Positions 1 through 11,959 of a DNA stretch of 64,000 nucleotides are shown here, piece by piece. Location: positions 2,982,559 through 3,046,558 of the forward strand of contig NW_014040801.1 of the NCBI RefSeq assembly GCF_000143105.1, read 5' to 3'. The position numbers were made by a program, and so were the translations under genes. The notes under the pieces are model-generated. The model was not told the DNA's origin and ran no database searches. It was given only the letters and a program-made list of their open reading frames with translations. This DNA comes from Grosmannia clavigera kw1407 (Eukaryota; Ascomycota; Sordariomycetes; Ophiostomatales; Ophiostomataceae). The first letter of the stretch is position 1. Each line of letters starts with the position of its first letter.

Positions 1-3000
1 TCCAGGTACTTCTCCTCGCGCTCCTCCGCCGATGGCGTGTGCGCCGCCCAGTGTGTTGTCACCGTCTCATCCACCTTCTCCCAGTGCAGCGCCTTGAGCT
101 TCCGCTTTGGCCTCACCACCGGCAGGCCCACCGACGTCACCGAACCAAACGTCGGCTGCTTAGACAAGAAGTGCCCAGTCATCGACCCGGGCACGCCCAT
201 CGGCGGTGGCGGTGGCGGCGGCGGTGCGCCAGGCATCATGCCCGGCATAGGTGGAGGTGGAGGTGGCGGAGGTGGAGGTGGTGCGCCAGGAAGCATCCCA
301 GGCATCGGTGGTGGTGGTGGCGGTGGAGGCGGAGGAGGAGCACCAGAAAGTGATACAGGAGCCGGAGCACCAGGCAGCTGGCCTGGAAAGGGTGGAGGAG
401 GAGGAGGTGGTGGTGGTGGTGCACCGGGTAGCTGACCGGGCATAGGAGGAGGCGGAGGAGGCGGAGGTGGTGCTCCTGCTGTGGTCTCGGATGATGCATC
501 CGTGATCTGAATCCTCGGTGGCTCGAGATCGTTTGGCGTGATCGGTGACTGAGACTCGAGGCTGGGATGTGATGGTCCTGTCGTCACTCCATCGCCGTCT
601 TCCGAGTCGCTGCCGTCGTACCGCCGCACCTTGCCGGCAATCTCGCTGATCAGCCCGTTCTGTTGCTTTGGATCGATCACCGGCCGCCGGATCGATACCA
701 TCCGTGGCTTCTCGTACACCACGTCGTCGCCCTCGCCGCCCTCGCTCACACCCCCCTCCTCGCCACCCTCGCCGCCCGCCTCGCTCTCGTCGCCGCCTGA
801 TCCGCCCAAGCCTCCGTTCTGGTGCTGCTGCTGCTGCTGCTGTCCGCCTCTGCCCACCGGTCGTCGGCTGATCCGGCTGACGCTTCCCAGCACGCTCATC
901 GGCGACAGCCCGCCCTCGCCCACCCCCAGCAGGCCCTCCACGCCCCGGCCCTCGCTATCGCCAGCGCCGCTGTAGCCCTCCATCTCTTCGCGCAGCGCCC
1001 GCAGCCGGTCTGACGGTCCCACCGCGTCGCCCCAGACCCGTCCCTCCAGCTTGTACTGCGTCTTCTGCCGCTCGATCTGCATCCGCAGACGCTCCATAAG
1101 TCTCTCGCGGTCTAGGATGCCTTGCATGCGCACCGGATCCACGTCGCCCAGCTTGCCGCCCGCTCCACCGCCAGCTGCCCCTCCTGCCGCCGCCTTCGTC
1201 GCTGCTGCCGTCGATGCCGCCACATCCTGGGCGTCGCGCAGCATCAGGTACAGCTCGCGTGTCTCCAGCTCGTTGCGCTGCGCCTCCTTCGCCCGCAGCG
1301 TCTGCACGCTCTCAATCTCCGCCTTGAGTGCGTCTGCCTGTCGCCGCTGCGCCTCGATGAATCGCGTCTGCTCGTCCAGCTGCTTCTGCATCTTGGCCAC
1401 CAGCCCGTCCGCCCCCAGCTCCAGCCGCGCCTTCATCTCGTCGCGCTCCGCCATCGCCGCCTCGGCAATCTGCCGGCCCTCCAGCGCCTCGTCCAACGCC
1501 TGCCGCGCCTCAGAGTCCGTGTGCAGCTTGTCGAGCAAGTTCTGCACCGTGAAGTTGAGGCTCTGCTTTAGGTCCATGTCCGGCAGCCGCCGGTCCATTG
1601 CCACGTAGCTGACCATCGAGTCCACCAGCTGGAACAGCCGCAGCCGCTCCTCCCCGTCGTTGTCGCGGATCAACAGCAGGTGCTGCAGCGCCGACACAAA
1701 GTAGTCCTGCGTCTTCGATCCTTTGAGTCGTTGCTGGATCGCGTCCACGATCTGCACTGGGTCGTTCAGATCCTTGACCTCGCCCTCGATGCTATCCTTT
1801 ATGCTGCTGTTGTCCCGCTCCAGCATGTCCTCGTAGTCGATCGCCTCATTCGACCGGAACCGCTCGATCTGCTTGTCGATCAGGTCGTACTGGAATGCCT
1901 CCATCTTGGCCAGCACCCGCTTGATGCCGCACGCCGTGAACTGCGCCCGGATGTGCAGCCGCAGCTGCAGGTCTCGTTCCGGCGCATCCACCAGCATGTT
2001 GATCAGGATGAGCGTTGCCACCGCATATTCCATCAGCAGGTTCTCCATCCCGATGCCCCCGCTGCGCACCTCCTCGCTCGCGCCCACCAGACTGCCCATC
2101 TTGCCGCGCCCGTCCACGGTGACCTCGATGATGCGCATCCATGCGTCGAACCGCCCGTTCTCGCCCTGCTGGCTCTTGACGCTGTCCATCGCCTGGATCA
2201 CCTTCATGTGGCCCTCCCCGCTGCCCCAGTGCGACAAGAACGTGAGCACTTCGCTGACCAGTTTCCGCGTCGACAGCCGCGGCGAGATGAGCGACATGCA
2301 CAGCGCCACGAGCACCTGCTGGTGCGCGAGCGCGTCGTCCGCACCATACTTGTTGTTCATCAGCGCCTTCAGGCACTTGACAATGTCGTACTCCCGCTCC
2401 ACATCCTTGTCGCCCTTGCCGCTGTCCGGCACCGTCGGCCCGCGCGCGCTCTTGCGGTTAATCTTCAACAGCACGTTCGTGAGCGCCACCTGGCCCTGGC
2501 ACTCGATAAATCGCTTTACCCAGCCGATCTGCTGCGTCCGCAGGTTGACCTCCAGGCTGCCCAGGTGCTTGCTGTCCAGGCTGTTCTCCATCACCTTGCG
2601 CACATACCACTCCGGCGAGCCCTCTTCGTCCGAAAAGGTCGTGATGTCCACGTTCTGGTACTGGCCGGGCCGCGACGACTGGCGACGTCGCTGTTCGCCT
2701 TGCCACTCTGTCAACCGGTCCTGGTAGATCAGCGTCCACTTCTTCGTGGGAGGGTAGGCGATCATCTGCCGTCGCGCCTGCTCTGGCAGGTTGTGCCATC
2801 CACGCTTTTGCATTAGTGATACAAACATCTGCTCGATCACCACGTCGTCGTCCGGCTTCGCCAAAGCGAAGCCACCGTCGGCAGTGGTGACTGTTGCGCT
2901 GTTGGAAGTCTTGGCTGTGCGATTTAAGTCGCGATACGAGGCGTAGGAACTTTGTGAGGATGCGCTGGGCAACGCTGCGACAATAGGTGAGCACACCGCA

Positions 3001-3721
3001 CTCGGGCATGGGAAAGGGGGAGCTAGGGCGCAAACATACCGGACATGATGCTGGCCTGGTCTGTCGAGGTGCGGCCGACGGATGGGGCATACGAATTGTA
3101 TCGCGAATTGTGCGACGTGGTCTGGTAGCTGCTCTCGCGTGGCGGACCCCATTGCTGAAGCTGCGTTTGGCGGCCAGTCGAAGCCATGGTGAGGTTGTTT
3201 GTGCCCGGCGCAAGCCTCCCGGCAGAGAGGTGAGCGCCGGGTGCTGCGCTGTACATGGACATGGCCACGGCAGCAGCAGCGGTTGCAGAAGAGGAGGCGG
3301 GGTCAAAGGACGGATATTGGTGGTAGTCGCTCGTGGCTTTATTGAGTTGGTGAGGCAGTGGTTCGCGACGGCCAGTATATCCCCCGTCGATGCTGCTGGC
3401 GTATTCGGTCGTCACTGGAGAGCGATGATCCGGACTAACGCTGTCGTATGGGATTGAGGTCATGACCCCGGCCATCATATTGAGGCCGGATTCGGGTGAG
3501 CCGGGCCGGTCAACAGAGATGATCGAGTCACGGTTGTTGATCGACGACTCGCGGTTGTGGTGCCGCGATGTTCGTGCTGCGACAGAACCGGATGCGTCCA
3601 TGTCAAGCGGACCGAGGAACCTGCCCTCATCGCTGGTATTTCGTTTGTCGGACTTGTGCTTGACTCGGGAGAAGAACGACGGCTTCCCGCTGGACGTCTG
3701 TCTGCCTTTGTCGGACGACAT
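1..3721 (-). CDS. sepA: Formin SepA/Bni1 type, N-terminal two thirds (C-terminus off the window)
   Basis: Nucleates and elongates unbranched actin filaments at hyphal tips and septa; acts downstream of Rho GTPases. ATG at 3721-3719. One 65-nt intron (2975-3039, donor GTATGT, acceptor TCGCAG) joins an N-terminal Ser-rich exon to a long open frame reaching base 1. About 1218 residues are visible. The GBD/FH3 region begins near residue 269 (VVIEQMFVSLMQKRGW) and runs to about 700, followed by a coiled coil (about 720-850) and a Gln run. The FH1 domain lies at about 1060-1155, with five proline blocks separated by MPG and LPGAP linkers. The FH2 domain is just starting at the edge (KLKALHWEKVDE). 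The actin-assembling FH2 and the DAD are therefore outside the window. Long open frames on the plus strand here are antisense shadows. Confidence 0.93.
195..475 (+). repeat. Poly-glycine/proline-coding low-complexity tract (formin FH1)
   Basis: On the plus strand the tract is runs of GGT, GGC and GGA; on the coding (minus) strand it gives five runs of about 8-11 prolines. The linkers (PGQLPGAP, PGMLPGAP, PGMMPGAP) repeat, so the tract looks like a tandemly expanded unit of about 15-20 codons. In formins such runs bind profilin-actin. Confidence 0.85.
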
Positions 3722-5415
3722 GGTGGGCTACAGCTCGAGGACACAGAAAGGTTGGGGTGTGTCCGAAGTACGAAACGGCCCTGTGGTGAGGCCAGGCGCT
3801 GTGGTGTGTCTCTGCGCCTTTCTCTGCCTTCCCCCGTCTCTCTTCGACCGGAGACAAGATCCGTATGACTGTTGATTTTTCTTCTCGGCCGTCAGTGGGT
3901 GTGGTGCTGTCTCAGAATAAAACAGGCGGATCGCATCGTGCCCTTGGTCGGAAGACACGACCAGGTGGTTGTTAACGTGAGAGAAACGCAGGAGAGGAGG
4001 GGGTCTGCATGAACAAAGGTTCGTTAGCATGAGACGGCGCTTGGCGGTAGAGCCGACGGCCTGGCATGGGAGGGGGAGGGCCGCCACCAGCCGATGGTGC
4101 CATATATGAACACACCTGAAGTCCGTTTTCCTTTGCCTCGATCTCGAGTAAGCCCGTTTCGGTCGCAGCTGGTAAAAAGCCTACAAAAGGAGTGTGGTGG
4201 TCCCTCGGGCGGCCAGAGAGAGCGAAGAAGAGCCGTCCGGCAAGCGCCGGTGGTGGAATCTTATTTTTAGATGGCCGTCAATTGGCTGTAGACCAGCAGA
4301 TCCGGCACGCGCATTCGTCCGTTGTTTTTTTTCTCTTGGTTTTGAGCAAACCAAAGGCAACGTCCGCTCCAGGTTGCGAGATGCAAAATCGCATCCGGAA
4401 TCTCGCTATCGATTGTGGGCGAGAAATACGGGGAGGAGCCTGGGCGCTGCGTGCGTCGGTCGCTCCTGCAGACAAACTGTTGTGAAGTTCGACTGGCTGA
4501 AACAGGTTTAGCACGGCCTAAAACCCCTGGGTCCTGGTTCTTTCTTCTTCTTCATCCTGCCTGGCACACGCCTCAGGGGGGGGGTACGAGCTCCAACAGC
4601 ACAGTATGAGAGACGCGCGCTAATCCCAACTGAGCGAAATGCCGTGTGTGGACGCCCCTGCATACCGTCTGTCCTTGCACGCCCAGCTCGCCCGCAAGCA
4701 TGTTCAAACACATTTCTTGCACGTCGCATTGCGTCCCAGCCCAAGCATGTGTTTCGAACACGCTGCGCACGTTGACTTGAGGGATCGTGACTAGACGGCC
4801 GGTAGTCCGTGCCATGGGGATTGCTACAGTGACACGATGGCCAGTACAGTGCGGGAACTATTCTACCACCGCATTACGAGTTGGAAAAATGACCAAGCGC
4901 TGTACGAGAACGATAGACGCCTGCTAAATTGCTGGTAATATAATCCAGCAGGGGCACCCAGATGCACTAGCTCCTTTTGTCTCTTACGGCCGTCGCGCTG
5001 CCCAACGACCTTTGAGAAAACAACACGCAAAGCGTGACAGAAAGAGACGGACGATCGCGTGAGAAACAAAAGGACATATCATATACGTATGAGATTCTTG
5101 CAAAGTAACGTCAACATGTGTGCTATATAGAAATTGGGAGGGGGGAACATACAGCGGACTCTTTCTGGTTTAGGCGCTGTGGCTAATTCTCAGAGCCCAA
5201 ACGGGTTGCCTCTGTGGCTTGCCGGCTTGTTCCAAAATTGCGCTACATATGTGTACGGGGTACTCGCATCTGTCGTCGTCAGCAGCACCACACATCTAGA
5301 GTCGTTGCCGTATGTTGTCGACAGCGCGCATCGTGCCGCCATGTACTGAGAAGCTCCTGTCTGGCACCGGCATCCAAGACCTCCCTACCTTAGATACCCT
5401 CTGCAACAATCCAAG
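3722..5415. other. Intergenic region between divergent formin and membrane-protein genes
   Basis: About 1.7 kb with no convincing gene. Short open frames on both strands lack recognisable motifs or plausible splice extensions. It must contain the formin promoter and 5' leader (reading left) and the promoter of the gene at 5416 (reading right). A G-run of 9 near 4577 is the only notable simple sequence. Confidence 0.6.
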
Positions 5416-6097
5416 ATGGGGGCCACACTGTCTATGATCAAGGTGGGCAAGGCCTGGCCAACTGATGCCTGTTTAACATGTACCTGGCTGACTTTCTTCT
5501 CCGCTTGCAGACCCTCTTCATCCCCGCCCTGATTGCCCTCCTCGCATACATCATCATTACCTTTGCTGTCATCCCTCTGATCCGGTTCTACCACAACCGG
5601 TACAGCCACTACCTGCCACTCGACACCATCACCACCCAGACATCATCGATCCGTCAGCGCATGCAGAGCGTGGCCGGTCGGTTCCTGGTGCCGTCTACAT
5701 GGCAACAGCGGCTGCGCGATCGGGCTGCCGCTGGCGGCGGCCTAGGCTTTGCCGGTGGCCTCATGGCAGGCGGGTTCCTAGGACGCCAAACGATGGACGA
5801 CGATACCGAGTTTCTGTCTGATGGCGAGGACTTTGACCACGACATCAATGGCGGCAGTGAAGGCCTCGTCCTGGGAGAAGAAGGCGAAGAGCTAGGCGAA
5901 ATTCGGCGCGGCGAAGCTCTACTGCGTGGCCTCCCGAGCCAAGGAGCCTACAATACAAATCGGCTTAGCAGAGAGTATGTTATTTTGCTACTTGCGATAC
6001 CGGTGTACGGCATGTCTGACTGACCCATTTGTGCAGCCTAGAACAGGGATTTATGGACGACAGCGACGATGACGAGCCGCCAGCACGGCGGCGCTGA
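5416..6097 (+). CDS. Small fungal single-pass membrane protein with acidic tail
   Basis: Unrecognised function. Three exons: 5416-5442, 5511-5974 and 6037-6097; introns of 68 nt and 62 nt (donors GTGGGC, GTATGT; acceptors TTGCAG, GTGCAG), giving 183 residues. A hydrophobic helix at about residues 11-31 (FIPALIALLAYIIITFAVIP) follows a very short N-terminus, so it is probably a signal anchor. It is followed by a basic/aromatic stretch (RFYHNRYSHYLP), a Gly/Ala patch, and a strongly acidic C-terminal half that ends in DDSDDDEPPARRR. Coding status rests on the clean splice structure and unbroken frame across three exons; I have the impression of a conserved fungal hypothetical, but name no family. 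Confidence 0.7.
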
Positions 6098-7129
6098 GTG
6101 TGTGGTTCATGGTTATGCATATTTGGTTTCTCGCGTAATATGGGTTGTTCGGTCTCTTTTAGAGCACGAGCCTGCATGGGGTTTACTGTATGAATAAGAA
6201 GAGATAAAGCAAGACTCGGGAGCGATGGAACCGAATGGATAAACAAATACAGAGTGTTTCGCGTCATGGCATCTTGTCTGTAGCTGCAAGCTGTCCGGGT
6301 GTCTCTATGCACTGTTTAGGTGCCTGAATAATAAGCCCGAAGATCTATTACGTATCTGAGCCGTTGCGGACTTCCCACATCCAACTTTCTGGCCCGCGAG
6401 GCTGACCGACATGTTAGTGCCCGTTCCAGATTACTCCTCCTTCAAAGCGCCTGACACATCGGCGTCCCTTTGCCCACACATTGGCGCTGATTGCCGGCTG
6501 CTTTTTGGGTCGCTTTTGACTTGCTATGAAAGGATTGCGCCTGACTGGTCAGCCAAATCAGCCAACCGGACACGTGCGGTGCTGGGGCGTACCATTGTTA
6601 CCTGGCCTGACAGAGGCTCTGGGTCTCTCTTACAACTATTACAGGTTCACAAGCATCCTTGTTGCGCAGGCCTTTGCAGCCAACGAAAGCCGGACCTCAT
6701 ATGTGCCACCCCTCCTTCCCTCGATGCTTCGGGCTGCTCGCGCCTTTTTTCCGCATCGGTAGACACTTTCCTTTCATGTTTCCACAAACATTGTTATCCG
6801 TTATGCTTCCACTAACATCGTTATCTTGACTTATTCGGTATCTTATTCTGTTTCCGGTCACACGACCTCGCTGCTGTACCCGATACTTTTCTTACTATTA
6901 GTCCTGTCGATTCCGCAGCATTCCACTTTCACTGTACCCTCCCCCTCTATTTTGTCACCAGCTTCCCTGTCGGCCACATCGGTTTGTCTGCCTGCTTGTC
7001 CGCCTGTTAGTCTGCCTGCTTGTCTGCCTGCCTTCCCATTTTGCCGTTTTCCCCGTCCTACCAGCATCGCCTCGTCCATCTTCCCTACTGCTCTCTGCTT
7101 GCTCCCCATCTAACTCTTGAAAGGGTGTT
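6098..7129. other. Intergenic, no gene seen
   Basis: One kilobase between two plus-strand genes. The last 300 bases before the RING gene are pyrimidine-rich on the plus strand, with repeated CTGCCTG/CTTGTC units near 6985-7030, as is common in fungal 5' leaders. Open frames here are short and compositionally biased. Confidence 0.55.
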
Positions 7130-7942
7130 ATGGCAAACATGGCCAGCATTTTCCGCGCTCGGCCATCTTTCTGGCATCGCAACTGGAGAAGCACTACGGC
7201 CTTATCAGATGTGTGCACTGGAAACCAGGAGACCGATCCGTGCATGATCTGCTATGTTCCCGTTGGCGTACGAACCCCCGATGGCGAGATCGAGTCATGG
7301 TCCGCTTTGCCATGCGGGCACCGTTTTGGATCCTACTGTGTCAAGCGCTGGCTCGGCCTCGCAGAACAGCCTGCATGCCCCATATGCCGCACGCCTATGG
7401 TTCACGCCTGTGGGCACCCGGTGCTCCCGTTGCCTACCGTTCCCAGCAAGACCATGAACGGAAAGGCCGAAGAGGATGGATACAGCGACAGTGAGAACCG
7501 CTTGAGCAAGAAGGCAGCACTCATGTCCCAGAATGCATCGCCAGCATCACATACGAGCTCTCCTGCGGCAGGCTCCCCCGACGGCTCCACCCTCAGCCGC
7601 TCCGTCTCCCGATTTCGTCGCAAGCGGCGTCTCAGTGTTCCAGGCTCTTCGTCTATTCCAGTGCGGGTTCCGCTAGATACGCAGGCGCCGTGTGAGTATT
7701 GCTCCGTGTCCCTGGTGAAGCAGCAGTCGCATGGCGGACCCCCGGGTGGCGTGGTCCGGCTCGCGTTTCGTGTCTTCACGCAGCATTCGCGCAGCAACAA
7801 CAACAACCAGAGCAACACAGAAAATGCATACTGGGAGCGTTGGCGGAAGGACAACAGCAGAGCCTTTGGAGAGTGGTGGGCAACTCAGCAGCCTCCGACA
7901 GAGCCAGCACGAGAGCTCCCTACACAAGGTTGGATTATTTAG
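7130..7942 (+). CDS. RING-type zinc-finger protein, probable E3 ubiquitin ligase
   Basis: Intronless, 270 residues. The RING lies near the N-terminus: C38-x2-C41, then C62-G-H64, C70 and C83-x2-C86 (motifs CMIC, PCGHRFGSYC, CPIC). In the usual RING pattern C-x-H-x2-[C/H]-x2-C the middle ligand is here Gly67, so one canonical zinc ligand is missing. Some other RINGs carry the same Gly at that position, so this need not mean loss of function. A second stretch (residues 185-245) has a CEYC pair and a Trp-rich end (YWERWRKDNSRAFGEWW). The middle is Ser-rich. The first in-frame ATG (7130) is used; a second follows three codons later. Substrate unknown. Confidence 0.8.
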   Translation: MANMASIFRARPSFWHRNWRSTTALSDVCTGNQETDPCMICYVPVGVRTPDGEIESWSALPCGHRFGSYCVKRWLGLAEQPACPICRTPMVHACGHPVLPLPTVPSKTMNGKAEEDGYSDSENRLSKKAALMSQNASPASHTSSPAAGSPDGSTLSRSVSRFRRKRRLSVPGSSSIPVRVPLDTQAPCEYCSVSLVKQQSHGGPPGGVVRLAFRVFTQHSRSNNNNQSNTENAYWERWRKDNSRAFGEWWATQQPPTEPARELPTQGWII

Positions 7943-8346
7943 ATTGGATCATACGGCGGCGTCATCGTGGTAGCGCCGGATGCTTTACTTGCTGGAGTTG
8001 GATTTAGAGAGAAACTTTCTATATATGCGTTTTGATTCTGTTTTGTCTCTTATTGTTATAATGCTCCTAATACGGTCAGATTGGGCTCTCGTTGTCACCT
8101 GGTATGCCTTATCGCAACATTCGCGACAGCCCGCTGCGGGGCACGTAGTTCCCTAACTAGGCAATTGCAATTTACTAATTACAAGCAATACCCCGCACGA
8201 TTACGTCGTAACAGCAAGTATGCACTAACAGCTCGCGACTTTTCCTAGACGCGTCTATTTTCATTGAAAATCACACCTCCGATTAAGGTGGCCCCAAAGT
8301 CCCGTAAGAGGACAGGACGCATCGTGCGTTTTCCCACAGTACCACC
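7943..8346. other. Intergenic between the RING gene and hus1
   Basis: About 400 bases, more A/T-rich than the flanking genes. It holds the 3' end of the RING transcript and the hus1 promoter. No open frame of interest. Confidence 0.5.
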
Positions 8347-9745
8347 ATGAAGTTTAAAGCAGATCTTCGAAACAAACGCACATTTTCAAGTAATGAATGA
8401 TCCTAACTTTCAGTGAAAATCGGACCTACTTGCTATGTGATAGACTAACTCGCAACTCTCGCCTGCAGAACTGGCCGCAGTACTTAATTCGCTCGACAAG
8501 ATCGTATGGATGCGTCTGGACAATGACACTGTACAATTCATTGTAGTTCCAGACAAGGGGTCGGAGGTTTGGTCGTGCGTATCTCTGCTTAGTCTTCTCC
8601 CACGGTCCGGCAGCCGTGCTAACAGCTGGCAGAACCTTCCGCCGAGAATTTCTCTTCGACAACTATCTGGTCCAGTCCTTGGATGCAGGCAATCGTATTG
8701 ATCTCGAACTTCCCCTGGCTTCTCTCCAGCGCGCCCTCAAGTCTGCCCTGAACAGCACCGATGCCGTTCTTCGTCTGAGCAAGCACGATGGCGTGCCCGT
8801 TCTGTCCATGACCATCCACACCATGGCCAACCCACGGGGCGGCCTCGGAGGGTTTGGAGGGGGTGGAAGTAGTGGTAGCGGTGCTGGAGGAGCTACTAGT
8901 GGGCGAAGACCGGGAAACTACGGGCGGGAAAACACCTTTGGCGATTCTATCTTTGTCGACCAGGGGACGCAGGGGACGCAGCAGCGGACGCAGGCTGACG
9001 AGGAGACGTTGGAGCTGACGGTCAAGCGAGAACGCGAAAAGGTGGTCGTGCAGGACATTCCGGTACGCGTCTTGCGCTTGGACGGAGAGCATCGCACGCT
9101 GGAGCCCACAGTGGCCGAGGCAGACGTGAACATCGTGCTACCGCCGCTCATGCAGCTCAAGGCAGTGTCGGACCGGTTCACGAAGCTCGCCCACACGACA
9201 AGTGGCGGCAGCTTTAGCGGATCGTCGATGATGATGGGAAGCACGATCGGCGGCCTTGGGGGTAATGGCGGCGGTAGCGGCGGCAGTAGCGGTGGCAGCG
9301 GTCCCAAGCTGGAACTCAGCGCCAACATGTACGGCACGTTGCGCCTGCGGCTGGTGACGGACACCCTGAGCGTGGAGACGGTGTGGAACGACCTGGAGAA
9401 CCCGCCGATGAACGAAGAAGCGCTGCCGATGCCGCTGGCGGAACACCCGAGCACCAAGTTCCTTGAGGCTGGACCGGACAAGTTTGCTACAGTGCTGGTG
9501 GACGGCCGGGACTGGAGTCGGGTGCTTAGCGTGGGCCGGCTGGACGGACGAGTCATCGCCTGCTTTAACGACACCAAGACGTTGGTGTTGCATGTGTACG
9601 TGTCGCAGCCAGACGATGCAGACGATGCGACAGAAACAAGCTCAATCACGGTATGGTGTTATGACTGTGTTTACACGAACCCCTGCGGAAGTGCACCTAT
9701 GCTAACTATCTTCTCTAGTACTATGTAACTTCGTACAGCACGTGA
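8347..9745 (+). CDS. hus1: Hus1, subunit of the 9-1-1 DNA-damage checkpoint clamp
   Basis: PCNA-like subunit that forms the Rad9-Rad1-Hus1 ring loaded at damaged DNA to activate ATR/Mec1 signalling. Four exons: 8347-8389, 8469-8574, 8633-9650 and 9719-9745; total 397 residues. The N-terminus MKFKADLRNKRTF and the region VWMRLDNDTVQFIVVPD match the Hus1 start. REFLFDNYLVQS and LALxLPLASLQRAL-type segments follow, and the C-terminal strand is SSITYYVTSYST. Intron 2 has a clear GCTAAC branch point. The protein is longer than the usual 280-330 residues because of two Gly/Ser-rich inserts at about residues 120-145 and 255-275. The last exon is only nine codons including the stop. It lies alone, with no checkpoint partner nearby. 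Confidence 0.92.
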
Positions 9746-10230
9746 GTCTGGGAATATGCCGTCATTTAAACGAATTCAAGTTTGCATGGAAGGCGTTTGA
9801 GGTGTCATTGGTTGCGTGGAGTTGACAGAGCCTATGTCAGCAGGCACTTCGATTTAAGGCGATGGTCCAGGAAAAGTGGTTTGAGTTGACTGTAGCCGAA
9901 AATCAAACATACAATGCTGATAGTTCTACAAGCGATCTCAAATACAATCTTAATCAACATATGGAATGGTGTGCTTTTTGGGGCACCAGTATCTCGATAG
10001 ATGGGAAATTAGGGGAACTACGGAGTACAAATCTGACGAGTCATTGGAGAGGGGAAGATGTGGTCCAAACAGGAAAAGACTGATTCGAAGGCATCATTTC
10101 CCCACCGGTTGTATGCGTATTTATTAAATCAGATCGAGAGGGTAGAGTACATCCCAAGATGGCTCAAATTCCTTCAATACTGCATCGCCACCGATATTTC
10201 ACAAGCTCAAGTAGCATCTTATAAAAAACC
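9746..10230. other. Intergenic, no gene seen
   Basis: A/T-richer than the flanking genes. An open frame at 9862-10083 has no features of a real gene. ATAAAAAA sits about 10 bases before the hydrolase ATG. Confidence 0.5.
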
Positions 10231-11469
10231 ATGGCACTTGCTGGTCCTATCAAACCGGATATTCGTCCCAAGCTTGACCCCGCGTTTGTCAAGTTTTACG
10301 AGGAGACATTGGCGACGAAGCCTGCACTGCATCAGATTCCGCTCGAGCAAATTCGGAGTGACCCCCGTAAATATGCTGCACGATGGGCTCTGGATGCGCT
10401 GCGGGAAGGCTACGAACGTGTCAAGGATTGGGATGTAGCTACAACAGACGAGGCCACCATCAAGGCCAGGTCGTACCATCCTGACCCTGAAAAAGCCGGC
10501 CCAGGGCCGTATCCTGTGCACGTTAACTACCACGGTGCTTGATTTTCCTTTGCTTCTTTAACTTGGTTTAGTAAATTTACTCGCTAACATCTATGGCAGG
10601 GGGTGGGTATATGTTTGGCGATTTGACGAATGATGCCGAATGGTGTCTGCACATAAGAGACGATTTACCCTTGGTGATCGTTGACGTCGCCTACCGGCTC
10701 TGTCCGGGTAGGATACTTTTCCTGTTCTTTTCCTTGTATTGCCTGTGCTTAGTACGTATTGTACTTGACTGACCAGTGAAACAAACAGAGGTCAATTATG
10801 GCCATAATATCGAGGATGCATGGTCTGCACTCTTATGGGTATGGATACAAAATACAACAATGGATTCTTACTCCCTTAAGAGTATGTTTCTAATACTCGC
10901 AGGTGAGAGACAACGGTAAACGGCTAAACATCAACCCTGGTTCGGTCTCTATCGGAGGTCTGTCAGCAGGAGCCCAATTTGCAGCCATCCTTCAACACCG
11001 GGCTCGAGACATCAAGTTGCCACTGAAGCTTGCCATTCTTGCCGTTCCCCCAATGGCACCTCATTCTGAATACAGATCGGCTGAGGACTCGCCATTTCCG
11101 TCCTTTGCTGAATTTGCCGAGGGGCCAGTGCTGAGTTGGGAGCTGATAAAATACTTCAACCAATGCACTTTCCCCGAGAAGCTACTTCAAAGCCTGCGCC
11201 AGACATTGCCAGAATACTACTTTAGCCCTCTGGCTGCGCCCAACTTTCGCGGAATATGCGACACTTTCATCGCTACCGCCGGCTGCGACCCGCTCAGGGA
11301 CGAGGGAGAGGCGTATGGCAGAAAGCTGATTGAGGGCGGCTCCAAGGTCACCATCAAGAGATACGCTGGGGTTCCCCATACCTTTTTGCACATGACTTCC
11401 ATCTTGCAACAGTCTGTGGACTATGAGGTAGACTGCATCGCAGCATTGAAGCAAGCACACGATCTGTAA
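10231..11469 (+). CDS. Alpha/beta hydrolase, HSL/arylacetamide-deacetylase family
   Basis: Probable carboxylesterase or lipase-like enzyme; substrate unknown. Four exons: 10231-10534, 10600-10707, 10789-10838 and 10903-11469; total 342 residues. Splicing at 10534/10600 restores the oxyanion motif HGGGYMFGD, which supports the model. The nucleophile elbow is GGLSAGA (Ser in GxSxG; most family members have GDSAGG). The acid is in CDPLRDEGEAY and the histidine in GVPHTFLHM, so the triad is complete. The pre-elbow signature DVAYRLCPE..Y also fits. No signal peptide, so probably cytosolic. Splice phases agree at all three junctions. Confidence 0.88.
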
Positions 11470-11959
11470 CTGTGGCAGTAGATATGCAGAGAATTGTATC
11501 TTATTATCTGCAGCGCCCATCTGGCAACTGCGGTTAGCGATTCCAGGGGAAGGCGCCACCACTTAAGCCGCTCCTGCCAACGGCGAGTCCGCCCTGAACG
11601 CTCGGGCCACAAACGGCAGGGATATCTTCTTGGTTAGGTAGGGGACTTTGCGGTGTGGCCTATAATCCTCAAATCGCCAGAAAAGCCGTCGTGAGTTTGA
11701 GAACGAGCTTGATTCGCACCTCCCGGCCGGCCAAGACCCGCGAGCCCAACGTCGAGCTCTCGTACGAACGGTCTACTTCCCGCAGACACAGAGACCCTAG
11801 AAAGAGAACGCACAACAGCCCACAGCCCCGTCTGTCGGCTCGGACCCTCTCCTCTGCCCACTCGCCATGTCTTTCTCGAAATAAATCTACCCCCCTCTTC
11901 TCTTTCGGCCACATACACACACGACACACACCCAGACAGAACGGACCGGGAGAGTCACA
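11470..11959. other. Intergenic/trs120 5' leader
   Basis: No gene seen. The last 150 bases before 11960 are C-rich with ACACACACGACACACACCC, typical of a fungal promoter or leader. Confidence 0.5.

Noticed and set aside
1680..2816. 378-codon plus-strand open frame (and others nearby at 1051-1608 and 1873-2727)
   Set aside because: Antisense to the formin coding sequence; rich in Leu, Arg and His with no motifs. The minus-strand frame carries the formin domains.
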